Below, piece after piece: positions 35,241 to 48,560 of a DNA stretch of 64,000 nt. This DNA comes from Chionis minor (Eukaryota; Chordata; Aves; Charadriiformes; Chionididae): contig VZSF01001388.1 of assembly GCA_013398295.1 (NCBI GenBank), positions 85,737 to 149,736 of the forward strand, written 5' to 3'. Within the stretch, counting starts at the first letter, position 1. Every line of letters starts with the position of its first letter. Below the pieces are notes generated by a model. That model was not told the origin of the DNA. It was given only the letters and a program-made list of their open reading frames with translations, and ran no database searches. The translations under genes and the position numbers were made by a program.

Positions 35241-37985
35241 GAGTAGTAAGATTTTGGCATCAGTTGTCAATTTTAGTCTCACATGAAGAGCGTAAGCCCT
35301 GTTTCTTATTCTAGAAATAAGAATAGCTCAATAGAGCACGATTGTGGAATAAGGAAACAATCATGAATGGCAATGCTGACCTCTTGTTGTTTGGTCCAAG
35401 GGAAAACAGTGATGTGGCCAGATCAAAAAAGGGCCTTCCATCCTTTTACAGGTGAGCAGCTCCTTGACATAGAGTGGGAGGGAACAGCATCTGTGTCTTC
35501 CAGTTGTAAGGCACGTATTTGTAGGAAAGTACACGATGACAAGTTCCCTCCAAAATTTACGTGTGGAAGCTGGATTGTCCTCAAGTTCAGTGCATTCAGT
35601 TTATGTTGGATCTGTTGTGGATACAGCCTTCACTGTGAGTGCTGCAGAATTGTGTGATGTATGCATTAGAAATCCACCAATTCAGATTAGACAAAGAGTC
35701 CTGGGAGTCTTGGAAAAGTGTCCTTGGAAATCTGAATGTATTGTACCCTAAGTGTATGGGATATCTGTTGATTATTTGATGTAGTTTGCAGAATATCCTA
35801 TCCAAGCAGTGCAAGCATTAACTAAATTTGGGAGATGAAACATTTATTCTGTCCAAAAAAAGTGAGATGCTCTTCCCCGTGTGACAGAGGCAAATTAAAA
35901 AGCAGATACTGTACTTAAGAGAAACGGAAGTGCTAGGGCAGAAGAAAAAATAAGAACTTTTAAAAAGTCTGAATAATTCGTAATAATGTGTGCTTTTGTT
36001 AAATCAGTTTGTGCTGCGGTGAGTTTTTGTGAAATCATCTGGGTAAAACCTTTTTCCCAGCTTGGGCCTTACTTTATTAAAATAAGCTGAGATCTGCCCC
36101 GTGAACATGTGAGGTTCTGCAGCCATCAGTAGCTCCTAGGAGGCCTTACTGGCCTGCACACTCTAATCTTCATTTCCTGCATGACTGCGGAGGAGTTGGT
36201 AGTTTTCTCTCTCCCAGTGTGGTAGGATGGACTAAAGGGACGCGCACGTTGCTTACACTGCCTTTACTCCTCTTCACATGACGTCGGAAAGCGGGAGGAA
36301 ACCCTCCCAAAGCCAAACACACATGGTTTTGGTTATGTCACAGCAGGAATTGCACAGTTGCATGGTGCTAGTCTTTGCAGTCTCCCACAGCCTGTGCTGG
36401 TATTGTCATCACAGAAACCCGTGAACTAATGCGGCAGAGAGGAACACTTCAAAAGGTGGTTTCTGCCCTACGATACATCCAGTGCAGTGAGTGGAATCAC
36501 ACAAAGTATTGAACAAGGCACATGAAAAGGTTTAAATTGTTAATGTACAATTCAGAATGTTTTAAGACAATTCAGTTCCCCATGTTTCAGTCAGAAAATA
36601 CTTAATGTATTTTTAGTACTATCATATTTATTTTAATGGACTTTAAATTGGGCCCTTTGATAAGTACAAATCAGAGGTGTGCTATTTGCTCTCAAGTAAC
36701 TTTTTTAACACTTCTTGGAGATTGTGAATAAACTCCACCCACCCATCCCCCCCACCCCCGACTTCAAATTAAGCTTTTGCTTTTTATTAAATTTGAGACT
36801 GGAGCCCTATTCATTGTTTTGGCTAGATTCAGCCTATAAAGGTTTTCTTTCAACATAGAGTAGAAATCAAACTAAACAAAATCTTGGGCATAAACTGGTA
36901 TGTTGAGAAGTGAGGGGGGTGACTCCTATTTTCAAAGCTATTTAAGAGTAATTGGACATCCGCATCCCGTTAGTATTCATGGAAGTTTGGCATCTAAATG
37001 CAGCAGACAGCTTTGAAAACCTGCCAAGCCGTTAACACTATACATTCTGATATTTTCTCTTTGTTTGGTAGAAGTGGATAGGGAGATTTAAAGGAAAAAA
37101 ATCTTGTTGGCATTTTGATGTGAAAACCCTCGACGGAAGTTCCTGGAGAGAGGAAAAGGAAATCGGCGACTCTTGCCCCTGGATGTGTGGATACAGCATG
37201 ATGCCTCCAGAGAAATCCTTCAGTATCCTCAATGTCACTTGGTGTGCTGTTGAATTCAATGCTCATAAGTGTGGTGGAACCCAAAGATGTTTAGCTGTCC
37301 AGATGAGAGCAGAACTGAGCCAAGTTCCTCTCTTGCATATTTTATTTTATCCTGGTATTTGTGTTCCTTGCAACAGCACTTAAAAGTGGGGCCACGTTGT
37401 GCTTGGCACAGTCTCACGTGAAGTAGCAACCAGTCCCCATCTGAAGGCGTTCACAGAGAAGGGAATGGATACCATTTGATGGGAGAGCCAGAGCTGGATA
37501 ATGATAGCAAATAGCAAGTTAGTTTTACATTTTCAGTTCATTTATTTTGCTGAAGGATGGCTTGATAGAGGATAAATGGAGAGGAAAATGAAGATAGAGA
37601 GGTGATATTGAAAGAATGGGTCCTTCATAGCAGACTACATTTTTAGTACAGTAGTTTTACTGTACTTTTGGCTCACTGTTGTTGCTGCAGCACCCGTTCT
37701 TTCCTCTGTTGTTTTCCTGTATACCAGGTGGTTTGTCTACTCAACTGAAGAAGCAACTTCATTTCTATGATTTTATGTGTGCATAGTTCAAAACATCTTA
37801 CAATTCTTACTGAGTATCTGTGCTTCCAGTCACTTGCTTTGATCTTTATAAGCCTTATTTAGGGCTTTTGAGAAAGCTATCTTTCCTTATTATTTCCAAG
37901 TAATTGAGAGAGTAGTTTCCAAGTAATTTCCCTCCCTCTTATTCCCTTTCCTTCTTAACAGAGATGCATTTTCTACTCTGTTTTT

Positions 37986-38015
37986 CAGGATTTAAATATT
38001 CAGGATTTAAATATT
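37986..38015 (+). repeat. 15-bp tandem duplication
   Basis: CAGGATTTAAATATT occurs twice head-to-tail. It is a simple replication-slippage type duplication. Confidence 0.9.
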
Positions 38016-41000
38016 CAGTACTACCCATTACATTCTGGTCTCATTTGCTTAGTCAGTCCCTTTGAGTGGAGTCTATAACTTTTCAAATGCCAAGCAAGGC
38101 TGAAAAGTTCCGTGGGCTTACAGGATCCTTTTGTTTCTCATGTCTTTTTTTGTATGCAAAGCATTCATACAAGGCTGGGTAGTGAATGGCTCTTTGTCCA
38201 GGAGCTGGTGAGAACAGAGCAGTGGAAGTCTGCAGAAACGCTGTTCTTTACATCAGATGTATCATTAACTCCTCCTAACCCGTATTTAATGACCTGTTGC
38301 TCATGCAGAGCTGTTGCGTCAAGAGATAGGTAGAGGTTTACATCTGGCAATATAACGAAGCGTTATATACTTCTCCAGTTTTGTACAGAAAATTGCCTGC
38401 TTTTTATTACTGTGTTATGGATTTACATTATAAAAATCAGCATGTATCTCTCTAGTGGGATTTAAATGCAAATGCCTAATGTTCTGTAAATACATACTTT
38501 ATATTTCAACAATACTAGGACAATGACACTGTGAGTCATCTAAATAATTTTTGCTTTAAGAATTAATGGCAAGTTTTGAAAAATTAATAATAATAGATTG
38601 GTTTTAAAAAATTGAAGCATTCTTTGCATATTTCTTCCAGCAGGGGGGAAAAATGTCTTTTGTCTATTGGCTAAGATATATTTTAGTCATCTTACCTAGC
38701 AGATGGCGGTGGAGAGTGAAATTCTTTCCCTTTAGCAACAGGACAGAAGCAGCCATCGTAGTGTGTAATGAACACTATATCAGCAGGATGTCTTGATTCT
38801 ATCCTAGGCAATCTCCGCTGAGAACGCGTCAGCATAGTTCTCTAAGTGTCTCCCTTATGCTCTTTTTGTATCTTCTTGGTAGGATGTTACTCAGTGTTAT
38901 AATATTTGGAAATGCAGGATAATCTACATGTCTGCAAGAGCAAATATTGAAATCAATACAGTGAAATCTAATAAAAACAGGTTTAACTTTACACTTCAGC
39001 TTAGCAAAGTGTTGGAAGTATTGCTGTTAAGACTCCTATGATGTATTCCATCCTTGCAGTAAAGCGGTGGGAAGTATCTCAAGTAGTTAATTGCATTCAC
39101 TTTGAATTGCAAACACTAGTAATGAGCATTTAGGGGATGACTGAGAGCTGAGAGAGCCCAGGTAGGACTAAGTGGTGAATTCGGGTATAGCCAAGAATTG
39201 GAAAGAAGCTATCTATTCAGTTTTACAGCTTCAGTAGTGCTGATCCCAATAAAAAAAAAATAAAAAAAAGACAGGGTGTGAAATTGCTTGGGAGACTACA
39301 GGAGAAAGCAGAGAGGCCATTGATGTACCAAAAAATTTCAAAACAAGATTGACAGCCATTCTTGTACCAAGCAGTGGTTTGTCTGTGAATGCTCCTGTTG
39401 TGATTCACTGTGACCACCGAGGGATTGAGGTGTTATTCAGCATGTTTAGAAGTGGATTCTTACCCCTTTGCCAGTTTAGCTAAGCATATTTTTCTTTAGA
39501 TGCTTGGATTAGCTCTGTGAAATTGCAATGGCAAAATGGGTTATCCTGTATGTACCTCTTCAGGACCCTTCTTTTTTAAGAAGTCCTTAAAACCTGCTAT
39601 CATACTTCTGCTGTCTTACGGGACCAGCAGGACTGTTTCAGGATAACTGAGAAGAGTTTGGGCCCTTTAAAACATAAGTTTTCAAGTTTTTATGCCTATG
39701 TTATGCCTTTCTTTTCTGGACAGATAAAATGCTGAGACTTCAAAGACTTCGCCACTCATGTGGGAATGTAGGTTGAATCAGAGACAAGTGTGTTGGTCAG
39801 AATAAGCTGCTGGGGTCAAGCAGTCTTGATTTTGTTCTCAGCTTTGTCACAGATATGCAGTAACAACTGGAGCAAAAAATTTTTTGTTATGTCTACCTGC
39901 AATGCAGTTGGGAGATGCAAGATCTGGTTTTAAATGAACTGTTTCAGCTAATGCAAGTGGTCCTAGCACGGTACTCTCAAGGCTAAGTAAGCCCAAGCTG
40001 ACCTCCTTACAACTGTGGCTACGCTGCTCCTATCAGATGGATTACTTGTTTGCCTTTATTAGTTTGGGTTTACTTTGCAAGGCACTGGAATGTACACAAA
40101 CCTTTTCTCCCGGCCTCAGTTGCCCTATCCACAGTGGAATTGTCCAGCGTTGAGCCATTGTCATAAGATCGTTGAAATGTAAGTTCTTATTTTAAAGTAT
40201 TGTGGAGATTGAGCCATGGTAGGGTAGAATATATTGATATTCAGATATGAGGGTGGTGGATGGTGGAGCTAAAAAAATGTTATTTACAATTTAGCAGACC
40301 TGCTGGTGAGAGTGACTTGAATTCAGTTACACTAGTTGACTTTGTCTACAGATCTGAGAGTCTTCCATATGAAGCCTTAGACTGATACTTTAGAGGAGTA
40401 TAAAACTACCACCTCTTATTTTTATCCTTTGAAACATTTTGGGTGAATTTATTACAGTTCTGACGTGAACCTTTTGGACACAAACCGATAGCCCACTGTA
40501 TTTTCTCTGGTGTTACTAGGATGTTGTAGCACAAACACTTAAAGATGCACTTGTTCTCCTAACTATTCAGATTAATTGCAGGTGCCTGACACAATTAGTT
40601 GAGACCAGAATGTGTAATATGCCTTATTCTGGGCTGTGAGTAATTATCCACCTTCATTAAGGCTGCCTGTAAGGAACCATGAAATTCTTTATGGAGCTGT
40701 ATATCTGAAACAATAGGCACTCCCATTGAAAGCGAAGTCCATAATCCTGCCTTCAAGGCACATGTGATGCCTGTGTAGGTAGGAGATTCTGCACTGTTGG
40801 AGTTGTGCCCATGGTCTCCTTTTTCCCAGTGGCATTTTCACAGGACTACGGGCTGTTCCCACTTGTGACAACTGTGTCAGTAGTTTTGGCACAAGTGGGC
40901 GCTTGCCACCTAGGAAACTTTGTGTGAAATCGCACTTGGGGTTAGAAGGAATGACAAATAGTAAAGAAACGGAAGCTGAGAAAGTGGTTGTGTTACACCT

Positions 41001-41346
41001 TCACTGCACACTGGAATATTGCTCTAGGAAAGGATGGAGTGAAAATGGGCAGAAAGGGTCTTGGAGCTGTGAGCAAAGAAACTATTTTAGTTGATTCCTC
41101 CTGTGTGCACGCTGCTTCATATAAATTGACAAATCAGGCTGGAAAATACTATCTGTCTGTTTAGGATTTTTTCCTCATACATGAAAAAATCTTCAAGCTC
41201 CTTAATCTTGTCCAACTGTTAGATTATATATTTGTAGTTTGAGCTAGAAACATTTTTTCAGTTGTTTCTGATAATTGTATTATGCTATTTGGGATTTTAC
41301 TTTTATTCAGTTAGAGGGTTCTCTAAATACCCATCTCATTTTTCAG

Positions 41347-41424
41347 GTATGGAAACCTGGAGACCTCAAGCTGTGAAGAAGATGAAAGCCAGAATTCCTC
41401 TGAATCCAAAACAGTACTCAGGAT
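41347..41424 (+). CDS. RGL1: RGL1 coding exon 4 (residues 116-142)
   Basis: The first base completes Arg116; the exon then encodes YGNLETSSCEEDESQNSSES and KTVLR and ends with two bases (AT) of codon 142. It is the acidic, Ser-rich insert in the middle of the REM region, which is the most variable part of RGL1 here. The acceptor is TTTTTCAG|G and the donor AT|GTAAGT. With the T that starts the next exon, codon 142 becomes ATT (Ile); from memory mammals have Asn at this place. The phase and flanking residues make the exon call firm. Confidence 0.92.
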
Positions 41425-42256
41425 GTAAGTGTGGTTTTTACACTGTACAGTAAACCCTAGTCAGGATTTGGTACTGGGGGAGGATGTGGGTAGCATAGCT
41501 GTTGTTTCCTTTGAAAATTCACAGCACTATTTGCTTGTTTAAACAAGCTTGTGTAAAGGCCAAATATGAAGTGTCTTGTAACATATCCAATAATGTAACC
41601 CAGAGATCTTTCTGTAAGGGGAATTGTCTTAGAATTAAACATGAGATTAACACATTTAGAGACCAAATTTTCCTTGGTTAAACAAACAAAGAGTGTTTGT
41701 TTCCCCTGCCTTATCTATAGCAGTAAATGATTATTGCTTATGACTTATTTTATTGTGCATTATGACAGTGTCTGCAGACCAAAGCTGAGGTTGTTTCAGG
41801 CAACGTGTGCGTGCATGTATCTCTTTCCATTAGTGCCTCTATGATTCACAGTGTTGCTTTTAGAGTGAAATTTAAATTCTGAAGTCATCCTAATTTGCAA
41901 GAAAAGTAGCAAAGCTGTTTTGAGGTGCAGTTTAAATGGGGAAAAGAGTGGTTTGGTTATCCTCCTAGCATCAGATGAAACTGCATTTTATCTTTAGACA
42001 TTGGATGTCAGATGTACCTTAGGTCATCAGCATTCGTACTGTGACATCTGTATGACCTGTAGTTTGCATGTGTCGGGGCAGCAAAAAGTAGCTGTGTTGG
42101 TCTATTTGATTTAGTATGTGGTGATGTTTGATTCTTGTCAGCAATCCTGAAGATTGTTTTTCTATGAATTTATCTCAGCTTCCACTAGTTAAGAAAACCT
42201 TAAATTTTTTTTATCAGTGCACTGATTTGTGAAGGTGTAATTGAAGACGCCGCCTT

Positions 42257-42436
42257 TTGTTTTGAGATGGAAGAAAAATGTTGAATTTTTCTATCATGAA
42301 ATACACAGTCCAATCAAGACTGAGAAATATACTGCAGTATTTTGCTTCCTGAGATTGTCAGATGGTTGATTCAAACAACATTTGACCCTGCAATATTGGG
42401 ACTTCTTACCTCCATGCTTTTTTTGACGGCCTGTGT
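42257..42436 (+). repeat. Intronic direct repeat, copy 1
   Basis: This 180-bp segment recurs in the same orientation at 44354-44531, about 2.1 kb away. The two copies share a perfect 85-base run (42331-42415 against 44428-44512). Outside it there are scattered substitutions, mostly transitions, and small indels near the 3' edge. The ends do not carry the TG...CA of typical LTRs. It could be a local duplication or two copies of an unnamed interspersed repeat. Confidence 0.93.
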
Positions 42437-44353
42437 GTTGGGATAGGGGGTGGTTGAATCTGGCTAGAAATGGTTCAAATATCCCCAGTCCAGAAATGTG
42501 CCATTAACATACTGAACACCTTCCTGTCCTCCATTGTCTGAGTGGAGTAGTTAGACAGTGGGGTTGCTTTGCCTTCTGTCATCCATGCGGAAACTGTTTT
42601 GTTTAGCCACCAGAGATAAATTGGTAAAAGCTCCTTGGCTGTGAGCGTTTCAATAGCTGTCTCTGAAAACATAATGAATTATGCTTGCTTGACTGCAGAA
42701 GAAAAGTAGAGCTTAATTAATGTCTATAAATGATACAGGATTCTCAAAGGCTTCAGTTAGAGACAAAATGTTATTGCTGGTTAATTTTATCTTTTTTAGC
42801 ACTTAGCAGGGACAGAAAGCTACAAGTTCTGATGACTTGGGCTGCTTCTCTTGCCCCTTGAGAGCCAACATGGGAGCTCCATTCTCTGATTCTTTCCTGG
42901 CTGGTATAACAGAGAGCAATCAGTGTTTTTCTCCCGCTTTGCCATGATAACTCAAAGAACAGCTGGTAGTTAAAACTTGATCACAAGCACCAAGAAGGCA
43001 GTATTATGTAGTGGGTAGAAGCAATAATAGGCAGCCAGCGGGTTCCCACACTTACATCCAAAATGAGCTCTAGGGTCTCTTCCAACTTTGGGCAGACCAT
43101 TTGACCTCCCCCTATCTCAGTTCAGCCATAACACATGAGCTAAAACAGTACTCTTCCTGAAAAATAGACTAAGTATTTATATTGGTGATGAGAAAGGTAA
43201 TTTCACCAGTATCAATCATGTTGGGATAAATCCCCCAACTGCCTTCTCATAAACCCAACGGAGCTTGATTATGCAATGGAGAGAAAAGGGGTGAAAATAA
43301 TCTTGATGTTAGTGTCACTCAGGCTTTGGGCAAAATGCATCAATTTGTTGTTACGCCTGGAGGTGAGCATGCAAGTTAAATAACATTTGGTAGGAAGATA
43401 TTTGTTTTAATTATTTTTTTAAATGGAATTGTTTTCCTACTAACATACACATAATTTATCATACACCCCCTGCCTAGTTGCTTCCTGCTGCATCCACGCT
43501 GCTTTCCCTCTTGGCACATAATTGTCATGTAATGCCTTTGCATAACTAGGGACTGACAAATGGATGGTGTCTGTGGTAGCACAACTTCTGATGAGTTTAT
43601 CTGATATAATTTCCATTAATGTAGTCGGCACAGCTGATTTTGATCCTTTGACCCTTGTAAAAAAACCCATTTGTGTCTGAATTGGATACCTGTTACCTAA
43701 CTACTTATTTATAGAAAGCTCAACAATGAAGTTGTCAACAAAGCAGTTTGTCAGGTATATGTGTTTTAACAGGTCCTGTATAAATGTGAATTCTCTTTCC
43801 TGCCTTAAAAATTTCCATTGCTCTCAGTTTCTCTGGCTAATTGTCTCTTAGATATAATTAATGCTATCTGGAAAAGAGGTTGGCTTTGTAGTCCTGTTGT
43901 GAAACACGTAGTTCTAGTAGTTCAGGTTTTCTCTTGTCTGGGATAATTCCAGTATAATTGCATTTGTCCTCCTTTCTCATAGAACAGAAACAAGATATAA
44001 TTGTGCTCTCTGTTTTATGTGACTTGAAGAGAGGAAGAAAGGGTAGATCCATGTTATTCCTTGACATTAACTCTGTATTTCTCAGAGGAAAAATATCTCA
44101 TGGGGAAGCCTGTTGCCAGGGATATCCTGCATTCATCAGACTCCTGTTGTGACAATTCAGATGCTTTAAAAATCCATTTGGGGCATTAGAAATGGGGATG
44201 CAATTTAAAGCATTTCCACTGGTTTGACACACACACAAAAAATGCTACAGAAGTTAAAAACAACTGCAAGAGAAAAATTTATGGCTCTTTACATGTCTCG
44301 TGGAACTTTAAAGAAAAGAGGGTTTTTTTCAAAATCTTAGAGTCTTAAAAATC

Positions 44354-44531
44354 TTGTTTTGAGTTGGATGAAAAACGTTGAATTTTTCTGTCATGAGATA
44401 CACAATTCAATCAAGACTGAGAAATACACTGCAGTATTTTGCTTCCTGAGATTGTCAGATGGTTGATTCAAACAACATTTGACCCTGCAATATTGGGACT
44501 TCTTACCTCCATCTTTTCTGATGGCCTGTGT
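44354..44531 (+). repeat. Intronic direct repeat, copy 2
   Basis: This is the second copy of the segment at 42257-42436. Sequence just outside the two copies does not match, so the duplication edges are sharp. The similarity covers no open frame common to both copies that looks coding. Confidence 0.93.
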
Positions 44532-45941
44532 AGATACAGGAGGAATATTATGTCAAACGTGGGGTTCTGTAAGCTGACAGTTGAAATTCTCTGTGCTTTC
44601 TGTACTTGTAGTATAGACTTGTGACATGCTCGGAGAAGGAAAAATGCCTGATGTATGTAAATATATATACATATTTATTATTATAGCATTCCACCCAGTG
44701 TTCATGTAGCTTAGAACCTGTAAGTCCTATGCTAGGGCTTGAGCTCACTTATGGCGCAGCCTTGTTTGAGAGGCTTGTGGGAGCTATAAACCTATCCGTG
44801 TGTTTCCAAATTCTGGGTCTGAGCCAGCAGCTACTTCTCACACTTGTTGCAGTGACATATAGTTGTTACTGACCCAAGATCACTTCAGCTATGTTCGGAA
44901 ACATGCCTTCTAAGGATCCGTTCTGCCAAGGGGTTTTTCTCCTGGTCACTTAAGCATCATTCCTATCATTTTTGGGTGGCTGGAGTGGTCAAAAAATTAA
45001 TATTTTTTATTGAGTGAATTTAATCCAAAATGTCTTTTGGGCTTTTTACTATTATTTTCCTTCTCTTTAAAACTGCATTCACTAATACATAGTTTAAACA
45101 AGAGTACTATAATTATGTAACTTTAAAAATACAGAGACAGTTTGGAGCTCTGAATGCCATCAAAAGTTTTGTGAACTTAAAAAAAAAAAAAGTGCCATGC
45201 ATGACTCCAAGCTTTTTTTTTTTTTGTTAGTATCAGGACCCACCATAGCTTTTCATGTTCAGTAGCTTGCTTTCCACAGTTCTCACTACTTTCAGTCAGT
45301 CAGAAAGTTCATGATTGCAAGTAACAGAAGAATAAAGTCTAGAGAAGGTCAGATATTCCAGTCAAATGTCTGAGTTAGAAGGACTTCGGCATGTGTTTAC
45401 AGAAATATGATGCCATACCTCTCTTAATTGTCTGATAAGAGTTGTAAGGAGTAACTTACTTGACCCTGTATCTCCTCCTATAAGCAATTCTTTTTGCTCT
45501 TCCTTGCTTCATATAAACAAGACTGTCTGATGCTGTTTCTCTGTTCTGCATGTTTTTGTGTCAAGGTGTGACAGAGTTGCCTCCTTAGCTTAGTCAGGTC
45601 GTCGCTGTCTTTGGAGTTCTCTGTATTCACTACATGTTCTGTAGCTTAGGACTTCTGTTGAACTTCAGAAAAAAAAGAGTAGATATAATACATCAAGGCA
45701 TGTGACAATTTAGAATAAAACCATACATTAAACATAAATAAAAATTATCAGCATGCTGAGTAGCATTAAGAATTAGAGTGGTCCGTATGATAGTACACAT
45801 GAACTGTGGACAATTTGCACTGTAATTCAATTATGGTTTTGTTTTTAACTGAGGTTGTATAGTTCAAACATGTGCTTTGGTACATGTCACCTGACAAAAA
45901 GCAAATGAGGGAAGAAAGTAGAGCAAAAAGAAATAAAGTAC

Positions 45942-45980
45942 TTTTTTTTTTTTTTTNTTTTTTTTTTTTTTTTTTTTTTT
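45942..45980 (+). repeat. T39 tract with one ambiguous base
   Basis: A thymine homopolymer contains a single N at 45957. The length is probably uncertain because of sequencing. It could be the poly(A) of a minus-strand retroposon, but no body is recognisable downstream. Confidence 0.85.
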
Positions 45981-48546
45981 GCTCACGTCTGATGTGAAGA
46001 CTCTACACACCTTACCAGCCAGGAGTTGCAGGAAACTTAAATGAGATGATGACATCCAAGAGATCTCAAGCACATTTACATATTCTGGGAAGGGGATCAG
46101 AAAGCCAAGCAACTAATGCTGTTTGGGGACTTCAGTCCTCCTGAAATGGTTGTGTATATTGCCTAAGAGATAGTTAGAAACAATGCTTTTGGTGATACGA
46201 CCTGATCGCTGTGATCGCTATTCAGAGCAGGAGAGTTCCTCAGTTAACTTTTAACTCTCTGTTAAAAGGTTGAGTTTTCTACGCAGAATGATCTGTGAAA
46301 TAACTTGTGCCCTATTTCCCTCCCCCTACTGAAAGATGGTGTTAATTTTGGTCTCTGGGCAATCCACTGCTGGCAGACAACTAAACCCAAACCACAGGCT
46401 TCATGAATGTAAAGAGGTAATGTATTAAAAGAGCAGAACACTTATTTCTCAGAAGATAGGCGTTAATTAGAGACCTGGCTGGATCTGGTTGAAGAACCAT
46501 AAGGCCTTCAAAATACAAAATATCGTAGCTGTTTATACCTTTTGGAAATCAATAGCTTCACTGGATACTGAAATGCCTCTGAATAATGCAGGGGTGCAAA
46601 ACAGTGTTGAGGCAATGTCACCGTGATGACTTGCTAGGCTTGTGAGATCTGGAAAGCTGACACAGCACCACACTTCATGGGTAAAAGGTGCTGAGCTTGT
46701 TGCTATGAGTCTTAAAGATTTCTGTCAGTGAACTTCCCAGAAGTGATTCGTTGCTGTTCAGTGCACACAGAAAAACGTCTAGCCTGGCGCTCCAGGCTTG
46801 CCTGCCATGTTTGTGTTTAGGGAAGGCTAGTTTAATGTTAACTGAATCTAGTTACTTAAAGACCTTGCTCAAAAATACAGTAGTACAAACCTGAGATTGC
46901 CTGTGGGAGTAGTTTTTTGAGAGGCAGACGATGTTGCCATATTGTTCCATGGACTCGGACCATGGTTGGTTTGTTTGTTTGCTTTCCAGAGGTATAATAT
47001 TGGTCTATTTTCTTTAAAGGTAACCTTTAGGCATGTTGGTAAATATAACGGGGAGAGGAAAAAGTGTGCTGTCTCCCGCGGTACATAGAAATATCTCTGG
47101 CGTTTGTAGCTAGTAAGAGATTCCACAGCCAGGGCAAAGGTGATGAAAAGGAAATGCTGTGCCGTAAACAGTGAGCCATGTTCTGATCCACTCGTTTACA
47201 TCTCTCCTTCTGATGAAACAAGAAAAAGTTTAAGAGCTTTTATAAATCCCTGTCTAGGTTATATTTATCAAGGATAGGAAAGAGAAAGCAGTAAAACTGG
47301 AAAACAGGTCTCATAGTTGCAGTATGATGTTTTAATGGGGAATTTAACTATATTTTTTTCCTGGCTATGTTGTATACTTGCATCCTCAGTGCTGTAAAAT
47401 GGAGGGTTCTTACTGGAGTTGGACCAGCTGAAAGAGAAGCAGAAATAGTTCATGTAGTACGAAGAGTAAAATATCTTTAAGCCCTCAAACTCTCCTCTGC
47501 TGCAGTCCCAAGCATTGTTATGGCTGAATTCTGAGGTTTTTAGATCCTAAATGAGCTTGAGTAACAGTAAAAATCTTTTCAAGCCTCCTCTTGGAGTGTA
47601 AGGTTGGGGTTTCTGTCTGCTACTGGCTGTGGTTTGCTGATTTGGAGTAACTTGATGGTGCTCTCCCTCAGATGAATGACAGGCCACAGAAATGAATCAT
47701 AATATTGGGGGTGGGGAGGGTGTTGTCTTGCTCCTAGTTGTATCTGCTTTATTATCAAAATGTGGAATTTATTTGTTATTAAAACTTGGAATGTGGTGCA
47801 ATTGAAAACCTCAGACAAAGCAACTCCAAGCTCAACTCAAATTTCCTTGTTTCACTGCACAGCAGTTGGGTAAAACAGTCCAAATAAAGAAAATTAAGGA
47901 ACTATTCAGTTACCACGTGGCATGTCTTGCATGTTTACCCATCCTCTTCTGCATTAAGATAGCAAATACTCTATGTATTTGTAATGAAATACTGCAGCAT
48001 TTGGAGCTTCTCATAGTGATAAACAAACATTGTCCCATGACTTCTTGTGCATTTAGACCTTCCTGAGAGACAACTTGTCTTTTGTTTCCTACTGAAGTTA
48101 ACAGTCCGGCTGGAAAACAGTGCGCACAGTTACAGTGCTGCTGAAATAAAAATGGTCCTTAAACATTGTACTCCAGGAGAACAGACACCAAAGGAATGTG
48201 AGACAAATGGAAGAAAATTGGCTGGAGGTTTCTGATGCCTGGGAAATCCATGGTGGGAAGCAGTTAAGATGCATTTGGGAGAGCAACAATCAGCATTCAT
48301 TCCAGTAAAGCCAATTAAGCTAAAATAACAGCAGAAACCAATGTGGTTACATGAGAAGCAGAGTCAAACATAGGGCAGTATAAGCAATGGAAGAGTGGGA
48401 CAGTTATGAAAACAACCAGAACCAATCAAAAAAGAGTAATTAGAAGAGCAAAGAAAAATAATGATTGGCATCTCAACTAAAAGGAAGAAAACTAGCAGAG
48501 CTATTCCTTTAGCGACTTTACGTGCATCCCAGCAAAAGTCCTCCCC

Positions 48547-48560
48547 NNNNNNNNNNNNNN
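48547..48560. other. Assembly gap (14 N)
   Basis: Fourteen undetermined bases are directly followed by CCCA and then a long C run to 48583, and preceded by CTCCCC. The homopolymer probably caused the gap, and true length may differ. It lies in intron 4, far from any exon. Confidence 0.95.

Larger units (their letters stand above)
30461..41346 (+). other. RGL1: RGL1 intron 3 (10.9 kb)
   Basis: The intron runs from donor GTAAGA to acceptor CATTTTTCAG. It contains a minus-strand CR1 3' fragment at 31125-31268, an A20 tract at 35221-35240, a C/A-rich patch near 36735-36765 and a 15-bp tandem duplication at 37986-38015. I see no gene; short open frames at 34445-34804, 35367-35657 and 36994-37383 overlap on opposite strands and look like chance. 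Confidence 0.8.

Noticed and set aside
43070..43095. CR1-like words (GGTCTCTTCCAACTTT) in intron 4
   Set aside because: Only a few bases match and no neighbouring CR1 sequence follows; not enough to call an element.
42257..44531. Terminal repeats of a miniature LTR retrotransposon
   Set aside because: The repeat ends lack TG...CA, and no primer-binding site, polypurine tract or target-site duplication was visible.
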